Assembly (NCBI RefSeq): GCF_002443255.2
Contig: NW_019211456.1
Span: 15,588,106-15,652,105, forward strand
From: Varroa destructor
Lineage: Eukaryota > Arthropoda > Arachnida > Mesostigmata > Varroidae
Length of the DNA stretch: 64,000 bases
Direction of reading: 5' to 3'
This document shows positions 32,911-43,119 of this stretch, in pieces. Each line of letters opens with the position of its first letter. The stretch's first letter is position 1. The notes beneath the pieces were generated by a model. The model made no database searches, was not told the origin of the DNA, and worked only from the letters and a program-made list of their open reading frames with translations. Both the position numbers and the translations under genes were made by a program.

Positions 32911-33568
32911 TGTTGACCTCAAGGAACAAGCACCAGTAGCAGATAATTGAAAACAAACAGCAGATACAAATGTAAAGGTGATCTTGTATCTACGCAACGC
33001 TGTCTCAGCACCATGAAGTAACTTACTAACATTGACAGACACAGAAACCCGCGCATACATGCACGCGCCGAAGCATACGATTGATTTCTTTGTTCGAAAT
33101 CAGCTATAAGAGACCTTGAACAGGAACAGTATGATGAAAGGCGGGCAGAAAGTGAATCGCGCTACATATTATATGAGCACTGTCAATGTTTGTTCTCATA
33201 TAATAAATGCGACATTTAATGAGAAAGCGATCCAGATCCGAATTACACAATATGAGCACAGCAGGCTTCTTTAGGTAAGCTGTTATAGTAGCTTTATTGA
33301 GAATATTTGGCTGACTTTGATTGATAGAAGGACCGCAGGCTGGTTTACAATAGCATCAGCCAACCGAGAGCATTACGTGTTATTCATTGGCAGACGTTTT
33401 AAGAAAAAAGGTAAGGACTTGGTAAGAGTTTAAAAAGCGGCAAAAAATTTTAGCTATTTTTCTAGTATTGTTCCACTCAGGAAGAATAAACACGAGAAAA
33501 CGCTACTGTTTAGTTGAAAGTATTGGTCCCTGAGGCGTTCTATAGTTAGCTCGAATAAGTTCTTTCAG

Positions 33569-33646
33569 TCCAGAGATGTTTTGCCAAGGTCTTTGGTTGC
33601 CAATTGTGCTGAAAGTCAAAACCCCGACGGCACGTATGATAAATAG
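33569..33646 (+). CDS. Candidate short terminal exon
   Basis: Acceptor gaataagttctttcag, then SRDVLPRSLVANCAESQNPD and GTYDK to TAG. Confidence 0.3.
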   Translation, partial: SRDVLPRSLVANCAESQNPDGTYDK

Positions 33647-33671
33647 TTGAACAAGTGTGAACCAAGCCTAC

Positions 33672-33774
33672 CTTCCAGAACTATTATGCTGTCGGTAATC
33701 TATCCGCTCGTAACTGGTGGACACATAAAAAGCTGCGTGATCGGCAAAATCGATGATTGGTTTATAACAGAAGC
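33672..33774 (-). CDS. Candidate internal exon
   Basis: Donor GGAAG|GTAGGC. Frame FCYKPIIDFADHAAFYVSTS then YERIDYRQHNSSG. Acceptor either GTGAG at 33775-33779 with a CTAAT branch point, or GCAG inside at about 33734. Ends in phase 2. Part of a run of minus-strand exon candidates from 33.6 to 43.1 kb. Confidence 0.35.
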
Positions 33775-33779
33775 CTCAC

Positions 33780-34495
33780 GCGATTAGGATATATCTTAGA
33801 TCCGTCGGATATTCCATCGGCCTGAAATTAGATTGGAGTGTTAACAAACAAAAATTTCAACTTCGACTTGCTAAGAAGTTTCTAGCAATACCCGAAGGTT
33901 AGTTTGTTGTATGTTTTTTTAGTATGTAAGCACGATGAACGTAGTTTCCTTGACCATAAATTACCTTACATACATGTAAGCAATATTATTTAGTATAGTA
34001 TTATAAAGTTTTTGCGCGGAACTGTTAGAGCAATGTACAACTCATTAAAATAAGCTTTACAGGTCGAATGTGGTTGTAGCTATTTTTCTTCGGGTTTGGA
34101 CGTTTACGTCCTAATCACTTTGTCGAGGTCGGTTGTTATGTTGGGAACCTTGCGGATTAGCTGCGAGTGGGCTGCCAAGTGTTATAGCGCACCACAGCCG
34201 GGTCTCTAGCTTCAAAAACTAGTGATTTTGCTCAATGTTATTCCAGCAGGTGTAGTACAAAAAAGAAAGAAACTAGTATTTCTGCATAGGCGCCAGGTAA
34301 AGCAAAATCATCTATTTTTGTCCTGCCATAAAATACACGGTAACGAGTGAACAAGATATATACTTTGTGCTAATGTACATACGCAGCTTTTGTTTGCAAA
34401 TTTTGCAACGCATTTCACGACATAAATTTTTCGGAACAAAGACCCTTTAAGAGTACCCAGCTGGGTTGCTTAGAAGAGATGGGTTTAAGGGCCCA
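33780..34495. other. AT-rich stretch
   Basis: Includes one copy of the repeated 13-mer TAGCTATTTTTCT (34077-34089); another is at 33451-33463. No gene seen. Confidence 0.4.
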
Positions 34496-34500
34496 CTTAC

Positions 34501-34540
34501 TTGCTTATCCCACACAAGCGATCGACAATAAAATCAATTC
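34501..34540 (-). CDS. Candidate 40-base internal exon
   Basis: Perfect donor CAA|GTAAGT and acceptor agaacttttgtgcag. The frame IDFIVDRLCGIS carries two bases in and two out. The exon is very short but both sites are strong. Confidence 0.4.
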
Positions 34541-34810
34541 CTGCACAAAAGTTCTGCGATATATACAAACGTTGGCATTTTGTAGACATGGTATGGCATC
34601 CTAGTTTCTTCTGGTGTCTTCGATAATAGGTCCACTGTTAAGCACATTCATCAAATACATTTGCAGATTGATACTTACTACAGTATTAACTTATATTGAA
34701 AAAAGCAATCTATATGCAATATTTATTTCAGTCGTCGCTTTGTTTGTTTTTCTGGACAGCAAAAACAGGCTGACCAGTAAAAAAAAAAATCGAAACATTA
34801 ATGGATAGTA

Positions 34811-34999
34811 ATGGACAGTAATATCTGTTTCGTTCGTACATACAGTGTAAAAAATATTGCATGCTGCATGGGCGTGATACAGCCTCGTTGGGAAGGGATG
34901 GTGAAACGCATTGCGACATCAGCGACAATGACGGTGGTGGATGAACCCCACGCAAGCGAGCAAATACGCTTCAATCACTACCAGAGGTTCTATTGTTGA
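34811..34999 (+). CDS. ORF, 62 residues
   Basis: ATG with G at -3 and +4: MDSNICFVRTYSVKNIACCM ... NHYQRFYC. Four Cys. Stand-alone; the minus strand is open too (34728-34955). Confidence 0.3.
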   Translation: MDSNICFVRTYSVKNIACCMGVIQPRWEGMVKRIATSATMTVVDEPHASEQIRFNHYQRFYC

Positions 35000-35014
35000 T
35001 TTTTCTTTTTATCC

Positions 35015-35173
35015 ATGGTAAGCGTCTCGCTTAGTGCGCCCGCTGGATCTCCTAGAAGATTAATGAAGTATCTTCCAGATTTACGCAAAATGAACCACCG
35101 CGATTACCGCATGCGTCCCAGGGGCGGCCGTGATAAAGCTGTGGCATCTATTAACGTACTGTTCATCCTTTGA
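35015..35173 (+). CDS. Small basic ORF, 52 residues
   Basis: MVSVSLSAPAGSPRRLMKYL then PDLRKMNHRDYRMRPRGGRD. The second codon overlaps a donor-like ATG|GTAAGC. Highly basic, GC-richer than flanks. Confidence 0.25.
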   Translation: MVSVSLSAPAGSPRRLMKYLPDLRKMNHRDYRMRPRGGRDKAVASINVLFIL

Positions 35174-35243
35174 CTCGAGCGGGCAGGGGATTGGTAATTA
35201 CGCTAACCTTACCAGATTTCAAATTCGCCCGCCATCATAACTT

Positions 35244-35462
35244 TTGAAAAGATTTTTTAAATATCGACGAACACCACGGTTGAATAACAGTCGTTATGCG
35301 ATCACTTGCAGTAGGCAAGCTCCCAACAGACGAGATCAAGTTGATTTCTGCTTATTGGAGCTGATTGCGAAAATTGCCAAATATATTGTCTCACGCCGAA
35401 ACAAGTATTTCAAATTATACTGGTGGGTTGGAAGTCGGTTTAGATGCGGTGTATTTGAGTAA
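35244..35462 (+). CDS. Candidate exon, basic
   Basis: Frame LKRFFKYRRTPRLNNSRYAI, then QVDFCLLELIAKIAKYIVSR to TAA. No ATG; CAG at 35310 with tatgcgatcacttgcag could be its acceptor. Confidence 0.25.
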   Translation: MKRFFKYRRTPRLNNSRYAITCSRQAPNRRDQVDFCLLELIAKIAKYIVSRRNKYFKLYWWVGSRFRCGVFE

Positions 35463-35738
35463 TTCATAAAGAGAAGCCTTTAGAAAGATCAGAGCTTGCG
35501 CTGTGTGCATCCTAGTAGGCTTGCCATAGACCTCGCCCGCTTCAAGCCAACAAAGGGTGAAGGATATTTATTATCCAATTAAATTATTATTTACAGTAAT
35601 CTTTCGGTTGCATCATCACGCGTTCCCGTTTCTGAAAATGCCGTATTTATGAATAACGTCGATGGTGGGTCAGCATTTTTAAGATAAACCAATCACATAT
35701 ACATAAATTACGTGCCTGGTAGCTATACTAGAACACGA

Positions 35739-36071
35739 ATGTTCAATGGTATGTGCTGGTTCTTTCTCGGTGACGAAAGGTGCAAAGAAATAGGCAAATA
35801 TTTCTTCATATCTATGCAGTGTATCGTCACGTTGGCAGGACGCATACGTTGCTCAGTGGACGTCCTTCGCGCTGTAGATGGCATGCGTTTACATGCCTGT
35901 ATAGGAATTTTAATCGTCGTCTCCAGAGTTCGATCCAGCTTTTTCTCGCTATTGCCAACAGGAAATGTGAGCAACTTCATTTTAATGAGGGGCTTTGGAA
36001 ACGGCTACAGCCTTGACATAATATCGTTGCAGGATTACACTGATTATGAAATGCGCCACGTAGCACTATAA
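35739..36071 (+). CDS. ORF, 110 residues
   Basis: ATG-started MFNGMCWFFLGDERCKEIGK, hydrophobic CIGILIVVSRV centre, end DYTDYEMRHVAL. It is the longest frame between 33 and 40 kb. Antisense and second plus frames are shorter. An internal donor AAT|GTGAGC near 35967 is possible. Function unknown; it may span the membrane once. Confidence 0.35.
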   Translation: MFNGMCWFFLGDERCKEIGKYFFISMQCIVTLAGRIRCSVDVLRAVDGMRLHACIGILIVVSRVRSSFFSLLPTGNVSNFILMRGFGNGYSLDIISLQDYTDYEMRHVAL

Positions 36072-36074
36072 TTG

Positions 36075-36770
36075 CCCTATTTAATTTCGTTAGCTAGCTA
36101 AATGTTCAGCCCTGATATACACATTTTTCGAACCAAGCATTACTTAGAAAATTTCACTTAAACGCCCCAGTAATCTCGTACAAGTTACTATATCTAGGTG
36201 AACGTTTGAGAGGTTTACCTGAGGCAGTTATGCAGTTTTCATTTCAAGTTAATATTAAGCTAAACTTTAAACAAGCTCTCACTTGAAAGAGCAGACTTTA
36301 AGTCCCGATATGAAGCATGACATAGACAATAATTCTCTTTCGCAGTATTTATTCATGAACCAACTTGAAGTCGTTGATATCGCAGATTTAGTAGGGTATA
36401 TGGCCAGAATGTACGTATGTGCTATCATTTAGTCAAAAGAATAGGAAGAAGGTTTTTTGAAAATGTTACAGCTTTTATCGTATCCGTGGATATTGATCCA
36501 GATAGTACTTATTTTTATGGCAATATCGCTTGGCTTACGAGGTGTTGTATTTACGATAGAGGAAAAAAAACGCTATCAAGTGTTACATTTGCGTAGACCT
36601 ATAGATTAGAACTAAGTCACTTCACGGAAGCGTTCAATATTGAACTGTCCTGATATGTATTAGAAAGCATTACGCTTTGCGTGATTCGAGTGTTGTTTTT
36701 CATCAATCTCGGTAATACTCTATCATGTAGCTCAATAGCGTGGTACTCTTTCCTCTTTACGTGCAAGTTC
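36075..36770. other. AT-rich stretch
   Basis: No supported feature. Confidence 0.4.
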
Positions 36771-36853
36771 CCACATGCGGATTGTAGTATACTTAATAGT
36801 AGTTAACAGAGTAGGCGCAGATATCAAGATCGAAGCTGCAACCATTATCTTAC

Positions 36854-36917
36854 CGAATACAAGTTTAGTCCGTCGAAGTTTCTCTGATTTGGATACATGG
36901 AACACTTGTCGTGTCAT
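36854..36917 (-). CDS. Candidate first coding exon, basic
   Basis: ATG with G at -3: MTRQVFHVSKSEKLRRTKLV then F, ending at donor TTCG|GTAAGA in phase 1 (21 codons). The plus strand has an open 61-residue ATG frame over the same bases (36775-36960), so one of the two is a shadow. Confidence 0.35.
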
Positions 36918-37355
36918 CGCTAGCTCCGCAAATATCACAATGATGAAGTTTTTTCTATAATACCTGAAACTGACAAAATGATTATGCGAAACTAACGTGG
37001 TAGTTGTTTAAAGAAAATCTCTCCCCTGCCGCTGTCTGTCAATGTAAGAAATAAGTTTTTTTTTTTTATTCCAATCATGGATAAACGTGACCGGTATCCG
37101 ACACGGTGATGCGAGTTTCATCTTGAGTAATTCACAAATTGTCTGCAAGCTATCTTTCGTGTTTTTACAGTGAATTGTGTCGTTTAATCGATCTCAAAAG
37201 CTTCGAATTATCAAGTTGATAGAAACGCAGTAAAATCAATATGCCATGTTTAAAACTATTGTATTAGATACAAGGTGGTGAAGATAGGTCAGCCATCAGG
37301 AACGGTAGACACTTATGAACACGAAGAAGGAAATGCTAATGAAAAACCGACTTAC

Positions 37356-37608
37356 CCTAAAGTAGAACTGTTTGAGGTGCAGATGTGTGTTACCTCTATC
37401 GATAATGGCCATTTTTGGTGCAACTGGCCCATCGTCCGTTCTCCGTAGTGGCGGCTTCCGGTATTATTAGTTAATGTAGACTTAAATATTGCGTTTTTCC
37501 TCATATTCTTTTTGCGAAGACAGTTGCACTTTTTCCGTAGAGGGCGGGTCACATCGCTGTCACGGCATCGGTAGCCGATAGACCGCAAAAACTCTGAGCC
37601 GTTCGGAG
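37356..37608 (-). CDS. Candidate internal exon, 83 codons
   Basis: Perfect donor TTTAGG|GTAAGT. Frame runs PNGSEFLRSIGYRCRDSDVT, RPLRKKCNCLRKKNMRKNAI and ends TSNSSTL in phase 2. Acceptor cttgttgccgcaactgattag at 37609, with one more AG further in. An earlier donor GAG|GTAACA at about 37397 could shorten it. A basic Cys cluster (KKCNCLRKK) is visible; no family recognised. Confidence 0.4.
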
Positions 37609-37766
37609 CTAATCAGTTGCGGCAACAAGTTTTCGTATTAACCCCTCCACAGCACTCTTTCACTAAACGTTGCCACTTACGGCCAGGTTAGCGGCCGGAA
37701 ACCTATAGCGGACTGTGGCTACCTTCAAATAGATTTCCTCTCTTTCTTCTGACCGCAGGACCTTCA

Positions 37767-37985
37767 TCATGATGATGCTAATATGTGACGGTCCGTGAAA
37801 GGTGGCCCAGATAGCTTGCTTGAGTTAAACATCATCGCTGCCATCCCCATTGCGGGAAATCGTAGAAGAGCCTTACTGACTAGGATAGCCCAGCGGACGT
37901 TGGTAAGAGGGACACAGGCGTAACTATGTAGATTCTGGCGGACGTATGGCCAAGCAGCTGGATATATAATAACCTGTGCACACAT
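37767..37985 (-). CDS. ORF, 72 residues, hydrophobic centre
   Basis: First ATG after an in-frame TAG: MCAQVIIYPAAWPYVRQNLH, SYACVPLTNVRWAILVSKAL, end DRHILASS. On the plus strand there is a fine acceptor at 37758 (ctctctttcttctgaccgcag), but its frames close quickly. Confidence 0.35.
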   Translation of the reverse strand: MCAQVIIYPAAWPYVRQNLHSYACVPLTNVRWAILVSKALLRFPAMGMAAMMFNSSKLSGPPFTDRHILASS

Positions 37986-38235
37986 CTGCTACCGAAGGAA
38001 GTACATATCTAACACATAGAAGTCGCAAGAGTCTCCCACCTAAGGAAAGTAATTGAACAAGCTAAGCAGTGTTCGTAAGTGTATATTTCAGTGGAAAGGA
38101 CAATTAGAGTGCACCACCTCTGTTCCAATTTTAAACTTTTTTTGTTTTTCTTTAAATCAAGAAATATACTGCTTGTCGAGCAATGTATTAATTTTAGTCA
38201 ATAATGTTATATTTTCATGATAGATTAATGTTTAG

Positions 38236-38474
38236 TTAAGCTTAATTTACTTAAAGCTGCGTTCGAGGAAGCGATAAACGTCTCGGGCCTTCCTGCGCGT
38301 CTAGCCTTCTACCGACATCATCTAAATGTGGAGGAATTACTCGAGTATGCGCCGCATAACAGTAATGCTTTGTTGCTACTGCTAATCTGTGCGACTTTGA
38401 AACCGACCAGAGGCTTTGATATGGGTTTATGTATTGTCTTTGTGAATGGCCCTCCAAGGTTTAACTTCTACTAG
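38236..38474 (+). CDS. Candidate terminal exon, helical
   Basis: Possible acceptor gattaatgtttag; frame LLKAAFEEAINVSGLPARLA, FYRHHLNVEELLEYAPHNSN, a Leu run, and end GPPRFNFY, then TAG. Rich in Ala, Glu and Leu, unlike neighbouring random frames. A 68-codon minus frame overlaps (38251-38457). Confidence 0.35.
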
Positions 38475-39285
38475 TGCGTATGCCTTTATTAGAATCACGT
38501 AACGCGTTAAATTGAAACCGATCACAACGTGCGCTCTGGTTATTCATTGTCGTTCTTTTATGTAGTATAGAATCTCTGCGAAGGATCCATTTCTAGATAC
38601 GGGAAAGTGAGGTTGTACCTAAAATATGCCACGGCATCGCTTTCTACCGTGAAAGCAAGATCGCTGGACTTTTGACCAGTTCTCCATTCTCAATACCCAT
38701 AGGTAGAAATATTGTTACTCTAACGCTAGGTATGAAATAAATAATGTAATTAAGAACACAGCGCGCCTTCGTTCAATTAATGGCACCTCATTACACGTTC
38801 GAATAGCGTGCTTTTCAGAGATTTTTCTTGCACATAATCTACAGATATGTTTGTCTTTATCCCTGAGTAAATAGCTGATAGAATTCAATCAGAGCTGTCT
38901 AAGAACTAATTATTAAGTACTTTATACCGTGTTGTCAAGTCTAATTGAACAACAAGCCCATATCAATGGTAAGAGCGACCAGTCAAGGAAATATACTAAC
39001 ATGCTGATACTACTTTACAACTTCATGTTCTTCTATGCTAAATTGATTGGTAGCTTCTTGATGAAATGGTAGCTTCTAACCAGGTGAATTACGTGTATAA
39101 AGAACTAATTTAGACCAAGACACAGCGAACTCAAAAGTTATTTTCGATAACTTGGAGAAACCTAAGTCACCCCACGACGTTTTTGCCGAAATCGAAATGA
39201 AGCTTATTTAAGCTAAGACAAAGCCAAACTGGAATGGTGTTTTTTTTTGGATTCTGACTTTGCATCGTTTGCCATTATTTTGTAG

Positions 39286-39546
39286 GCAATTGGTCTTCTT
39301 GTTCAGGATCATTACAAGCGGACGTTCGCTAAGTCTGTGCTTCCTGGTGAGTTTCGTTTTGGCCAGTGTTAGGACCTAGCCTCCATTGCCCGCATGCATT
39401 GCGTAGCAGCAGCAGTTAGTGAAAGCACCCTATCTTTTTTTTTACAGATTAGTGACCGGACATTACCAGTTGAAGTCCCAACCAATCCTTCGAAGCTTTC
39501 GTCCAGTCTCGACCAGTCCTCTCAAGAGGGCAGAGACGAAGTGTAG
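39286..39546 (+). CDS. Two exons with very strong splice sites
   Basis: Exon 1 (39286-39346): acceptor gtttgccattattttgtag, donor CCTG|GTGAGT. Exon 2 starts at 39448 after ctatctttttttttacag; the intron is 101 bases. Two readings fit. (a) QLVFLFRIITSGRSLSLCFL joined to ISDRTLPVEVPTNPSKLSSS ... GRDEV to TAG. (b) AIGLLVQDHYKRTFAKSVLP then Asp and an immediate stop. A possible preceding 30-base exon at 39054-39083 (LLDEMVASNQ, donor CAG|GTGAAT) matches reading (b) in phase. Confidence 0.5.
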
Positions 39547-39562
39547 ACTAGCTTAAATCCGC

Positions 39563-39706
39563 ATGGGCAAGAAGGGCTTGTCGCATACACAATCACTTCC
39601 GACGACTTCCAAAGCAGGCCCTCCGACGCCAGCGACAAGTTGTTTATATGCGGGAACCATGGAACATAGAGAACGCCGACAACTAAACCTACCCCATCCT
39701 ATCTAA
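39563..39706 (+). CDS. Small ORF, 47 residues
   Basis: MGKKGLSHTQSLPTTSKAGP then PTPATSCLYAGTMEHRERRQ and NLPHPI. First ATG after a stop. Pro/Thr/Ser-rich and basic; GC-rich locally. Confidence 0.3.
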   Translation: MGKKGLSHTQSLPTTSKAGPPTPATSCLYAGTMEHRERRQLNLPHPI

Positions 39707-39714
39707 ACCAAGAA

Positions 39715-39807
39715 ATGTTGTTGCAACAGGAAATCGCTTCCGCATCTAAGGATTTCTGCCGCCGCTGCTGCAGTCGCTGGCTGACGATCACGACAGTTGT
39801 TTGTGCT
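39715..39807 (+). CDS. Candidate first coding exon with membrane start
   Basis: ATG with G at -3: MLLQQEIASASKDFCRRCCS then RWLTITTVVCA, ending at a perfect donor GCT|GTAAGT, phase 0, 31 codons. The Cys-rich juxtamembrane CRRCC followed by a hydrophobic run resembles the start of a palmitoylated membrane protein. It competes with the frame described for 39750-40214. Confidence 0.4.
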
Positions 39808-40214
39808 GTAAGTTTGAAAGGTTACCGAGAAACTCTGCGGCGGCTGCAACCACATTGGCAGGACTTATGGGCATGATCTTGCACACGATACACTTTGGTC
39901 ACCCTGTGTATGGATTACCATGGCTCATAGAGGAAATACCCTGAAAAATGCAAGCCGCCTGGCTGTCCTTTGAGACCCACAATGAACCGGTAATCACCTC
40001 TGGTATAATACTGCTGTCCCCGATATTCTTTTCCGTTTTTGCGTGTAAATACTATCTTCATTGTTCACGAAACGTAGTACATATGTATATGACTTATGGT
40101 GACATTGTGGAGCTTGATCCATGTAGTTCTGGGTCAGGCAAATATTCTCGAGGTATATTAAAAACGTTTAGTTCGGCTTACAAAACAAAAGCTTTTCCTA
40201 TAACTAGCCCTTAA
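39750..40214 (+). pseudogene. Long frame interrupted by a single in-frame TGA
   Basis: One reading register is open from 39750, GFLPPLLQSLADDHDSCLCC ... LPWLIEEIP, meets TGA at 39942-39944, then continues KMQAAWLSFETHNEPVITSG ... KAFPITSP to TAA. Part two starts with ATG (A at -3) and alone forms an 88-residue ORF with hydrophobic IILLSPIFFSVFACKYYL. It could be two ORFs, a decayed gene or stop readthrough. Confidence 0.3.
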
Positions 40215-40422
40215 GCGTTTTCTTTGCATCTTGGAGCTCTGTATCGATCCGTAGGACAGCTTTAATATCTCTCCGGAAGGGTAAGATTCACTTGAAGCCA
40301 ACTGATGGATAGCCCAATAGTAAGAATTATTACTCTCTATTGAGCATTTTTTTTTCGTTCATTTGAATGGTCGCTTATGCAGAACTTCTCTCAATTTTCG
40401 GTAACTGATCTATATGGCCTGA

Positions 40423-40608
40423 TTACAATTTCAGCTGCATTTTATAAGCAGGATTTCTAAGAACCGAACTAGCGAGTGTGACAAGAAATGCCCGGGCAGG
40501 ATTCGTCGGGGCCTTACTGCTGTATAAGCTGTGTCTATGAAAATTGTAATTTTTTTTTACTAAAGTTGACTCCTCAAAACGAATGTGACCCCGAAACATG
40601 TAAGCCAC
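40423..40608 (-). CDS. Possible exon
   Basis: Frame AYMFRGHIRFEESTLVKKNY ... AYKMQLKL to TAA; a donor ACAGCA|GTAAGG lies inside at about 40518. Weak. Confidence 0.2.
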   Translation of the reverse strand: MAYMFRGHIRFEESTLVKKNYNFHRHSLYSSKAPTNPARAFLVTLASSVLRNPAYKMQLKL

Positions 40609-40931
40609 TGCATACTTTCACTAAATAATAACTCCTTTATTCACACAAATTGTATGGCATGCGTGTGTTACTGGCGACAAAGGCATTTCGTCAGCATATT
40701 TTGATATTACTCTGGATAGGTAGTGGAATCGAAAAGTGTTGGATTCAGACCTTTGTTATATACATCCGAGTTTTTCAACATTCTGTTATTGCTACAACCT
40801 GAAATACGTGTGGCATACTTCCGTTTCGTTCCTGCCTAGTCTCGCTTTTCGGGCAATTTTGTCATTTGCTAAAATGCAACTGCATCCCAACAGCGAACAT
40901 AAGTACGAATCGAGGGGTTTGTTTCTATCCC

Positions 40932-41296
40932 TCATCGTCTTTGACCGTCCTTTTGTCTATCTACTCTCGTGAGATGCATTCGGGGAGAAGACTTAATGGT
41001 AGCACGCGGATACATTACAAAGAAATCACGGGAGAAGTCCAACTGGGTACGACTAGTCAAGCGACAAGGGTATAATACCATCTGCTTTCCTCGTTCGTAT
41101 TCAACGGCTTCCCTGACGATGAGTACTGTCGCATCAGTAACAGCAGCGCTGACAACCGGGCGATGGACAAACGGGCGATGGCACAGAGAACTAGTACATA
41201 AACGACGATTGTCTCTTCTCGGCAGACGAATTGACAAACAAGCCTTTCGTTCACCAAACTCTCGACTGTCGAACTCGCACGACGTCAGATGCCTAG
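40932..41296 (-). CDS. Candidate terminal exon, 120 codons (strand uncertain)
   Basis: Acceptor catccacagtctcttaccacag, then CEFDSREFGERKACLSIRLP, PVVSAAVTDATVLIVREAVE and RVDRQKDGQRR to TGA. On the plus strand an equally long frame (40969-41346) with ATG at 40996 (MVARGYITKKSREKSNWVRL) leads to a donor GTG|GTAAGA at 41303. Only one can be real. Local GC is high. Confidence 0.3.
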
Positions 41297-41734
41297 CTGT
41301 GGTAAGAGACTGTGGATGGAACGACAATACAGATGGAGGTCAATAAATTTTATACTGCCGCCTCGTCGGCGTTGTCCTCTTGTCGTTTTTGCTACTCGTG
41401 CTGTTATAACGAAGCTGCACTGTATTGCAAATAAAACAGCGCTTCTGTCCATATTGTGTTTACATCCCTCAAGCAATGAAAAGACGAGTACAATGCATTG
41501 CATAAGTGCTCAGTATATGCATGCGTGTCAAGACAGGCAGAATCTCAGTGTCTTGGTCTTGTTTAGAGGCGTATTGAAGAATTGACTTTTACATGGCTAC
41601 AAGGCGGATGTAGTGAAAGAGAAACGATGTAGGAAAGCCACAACAAACGATTGCTTAAAAGCTGAAAATCGAAATTGAGATTGAGCTTGAAACGAAGCAG
41701 CTTTACTGGACGGCCGAGTCGTCAATTTTTTGCC

Positions 41735-41809
41735 ATGTACCACAGTTGTGAGACGGGTCTACTTGTTCGTGAGGGCCTAACTTCAAAGACAACTGCAAAA
41801 ATGCGAGTT
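41735..41809 (+). CDS. Candidate first coding exon
   Basis: GCCATG start: MYHSCETGLLVREGLTSKTT then AKMRV, ending at donor GTT|GTAAGG in phase 0 (25 codons). Confidence 0.3.
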
Positions 41810-42134
41810 GTAAGGGCAAGACCAACTCCTATAACGATGCTAAATTTTCACAACACATATTATACACTCCACGGAGCTGTTTTCTTAACTTAAGTAAACG
41901 AATGATACGCGATACAGGAAAATCCAAGGGTTTATTGAAGCATATGGCTATAATATGTTATGCTATTCTACTGTTAATCTAAACCCTATAAGAGATAAGC
42001 GATTTGTGACAAATGTGATGTGTTCGTGCTGTGAGCGTCTACAAAATGAACGCCGCCAGATTTTTCTTCTTAAACTTTCAGTCAGTTAAATATTGTATGG
42101 AATTCAGTCAAGCTCAATTAGATCGGATGTAGCA

Positions 42135-42371
42135 ATGATAAGATGTCCATGCGATGAGCCTGTTTCAAACGGAACGTATAAAGATGCCTATTCTCGTTTC
42201 GTTACAATCCGAATTGTGAATGCGCGCCACGTCGAACGAACTGTTCGCTTCTACACGTCTCCACAACCCTTGAACGGAGGGAACAAACCTAGCAGGAGGG
42301 CGATGCCTGTGAAAGCGCACGATGGAGAATGGCGATACGAAAAGAAGCCGCTTTTCCTAAGAGGAGGCTAA
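42135..42371 (+). CDS. ORF, 78 residues
   Basis: ATG with G at -3: MIRCPCDEPVSNGTYKDAYS, then basic GNKPSRRAMPVKAHDGEWRY and end LFLRGG. Lies just after an initiator-like TCAGTCAG in a T-rich tract (42080). GC-richer than upstream sequence. Confidence 0.35.
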   Translation: MIRCPCDEPVSNGTYKDAYSRFVTIRIVNARHVERTVRFYTSPQPLNGGNKPSRRAMPVKAHDGEWRYEKKPLFLRGG

Positions 42372-42558
42372 GAATGCGGTACGGAAAGCTCCACTTGTCG
42401 CCCCACGTCCGAACGAGAAAAAACAACGTTCAGCGATTGGCTGCTGCGCTCCTCTGTTCTTGCCTCAAGGAAGCGTCGCACATGGCCTGTCGTAGGCACG
42501 CGTAACCATAGACAAATCGAACAGCAAAGTACGAACACACGTATACTCAGAATAATGG

Positions 42559-42954
42559 CTAACGCGCTCTGGGACGCTGTGGGACGTTTAAGTGAGATAC
42601 GACCATAGTGACATGATCTAAAGACAATAGCAATACGCTACGTTGGACCATTGAAGCACATTGACCTATTACTGTCCTACTGAGGACAGTTACGCGTTCG
42701 GCAAGTAGCGGACCATAATCTGACGTGACCAAATGCTGAAAGAATCCATGAAGTAAATTCTTCTGGGTCCCTGTATTCCTTATGCACCACCTATGCTTGG
42801 GGTGTTCCCTTGTTATGTAAAGTGCTTCTTGATAGAAACGACATTTGACCCTTAGCTGAATCACTCTATGCCTTAAGGTACCATCATAGCATGTTCTAAT
42901 TATAAAGAAACGAATAAAAGGGGTGGTGCAAATATCTACCTGATCTAGTTCATC
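42559..42954 (-). CDS. Long open block, 131 codons
   Basis: Opens at DELDQVDICTTPFIRFFIIR and continues RFYQEALYITREHPKHRWCI, LVTSDYGPLLAERVTVLSRT to RPRAR and TAG. A splice acceptor could lie at GATTCAG (42849); a donor CAG|GTAGAT near 42937 is also present. The tone is that of a mobile-element or ordinary enzyme fragment, but no signature residues were identified. Confidence 0.35.
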   Translation of the reverse strand, partial: DELDQVDICTTPFIRFFIIRTCYDGTLRHRVIQLRVKCRFYQEALYITREHPKHRWCIRNTGTQKNLLHGFFQHLVTSDYGPLLAERVTVLSRTVIGQCASMVQRSVLLLSLDHVTMVVSHLNVPQRPRAR

Positions 42955-43068
42955 TTATAATGTAGCATAAAAAACAGTTGTTCAAAGGACTTTCATTTTT
43001 ATATATGATTCGTAGAAAATTTAAAAGATGTAATGTTATGCCCGATATTTGGTAATTACAAAACTTAC

Positions 43069-43117
43069 CTGTAAATTAAGGTCACATTGTGCTTTAGATG
43101 TGCCTATATCAGTATTT
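43069..43117 (-). CDS. Candidate internal exon, unique frame
   Basis: Donor is the full consensus CAG|GTAAGTTTT and the acceptor gcttcatgttgtcggcttgcacag is good. Of three frames only one is open: NTDIGTSKAQCDLNLQ, carrying one base in and ending in phase 0. Upstream the same frame stays open for about 20 codons. One of the better single exons in the window. Confidence 0.45.
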
Positions 43118-43119
43118 CT

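Larger units (their letters stand above)
31700..33060. promoter_or_regulatory. GC-richer island with overlapping frames
   Basis: Long frames are open on both strands (minus 32003-32323, 32357-32677, 32647-33060; plus 31968-32288). It includes a (GCG)n tract at 32519-32531. Likely a 5' region of one or two genes. Confidence 0.3.
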
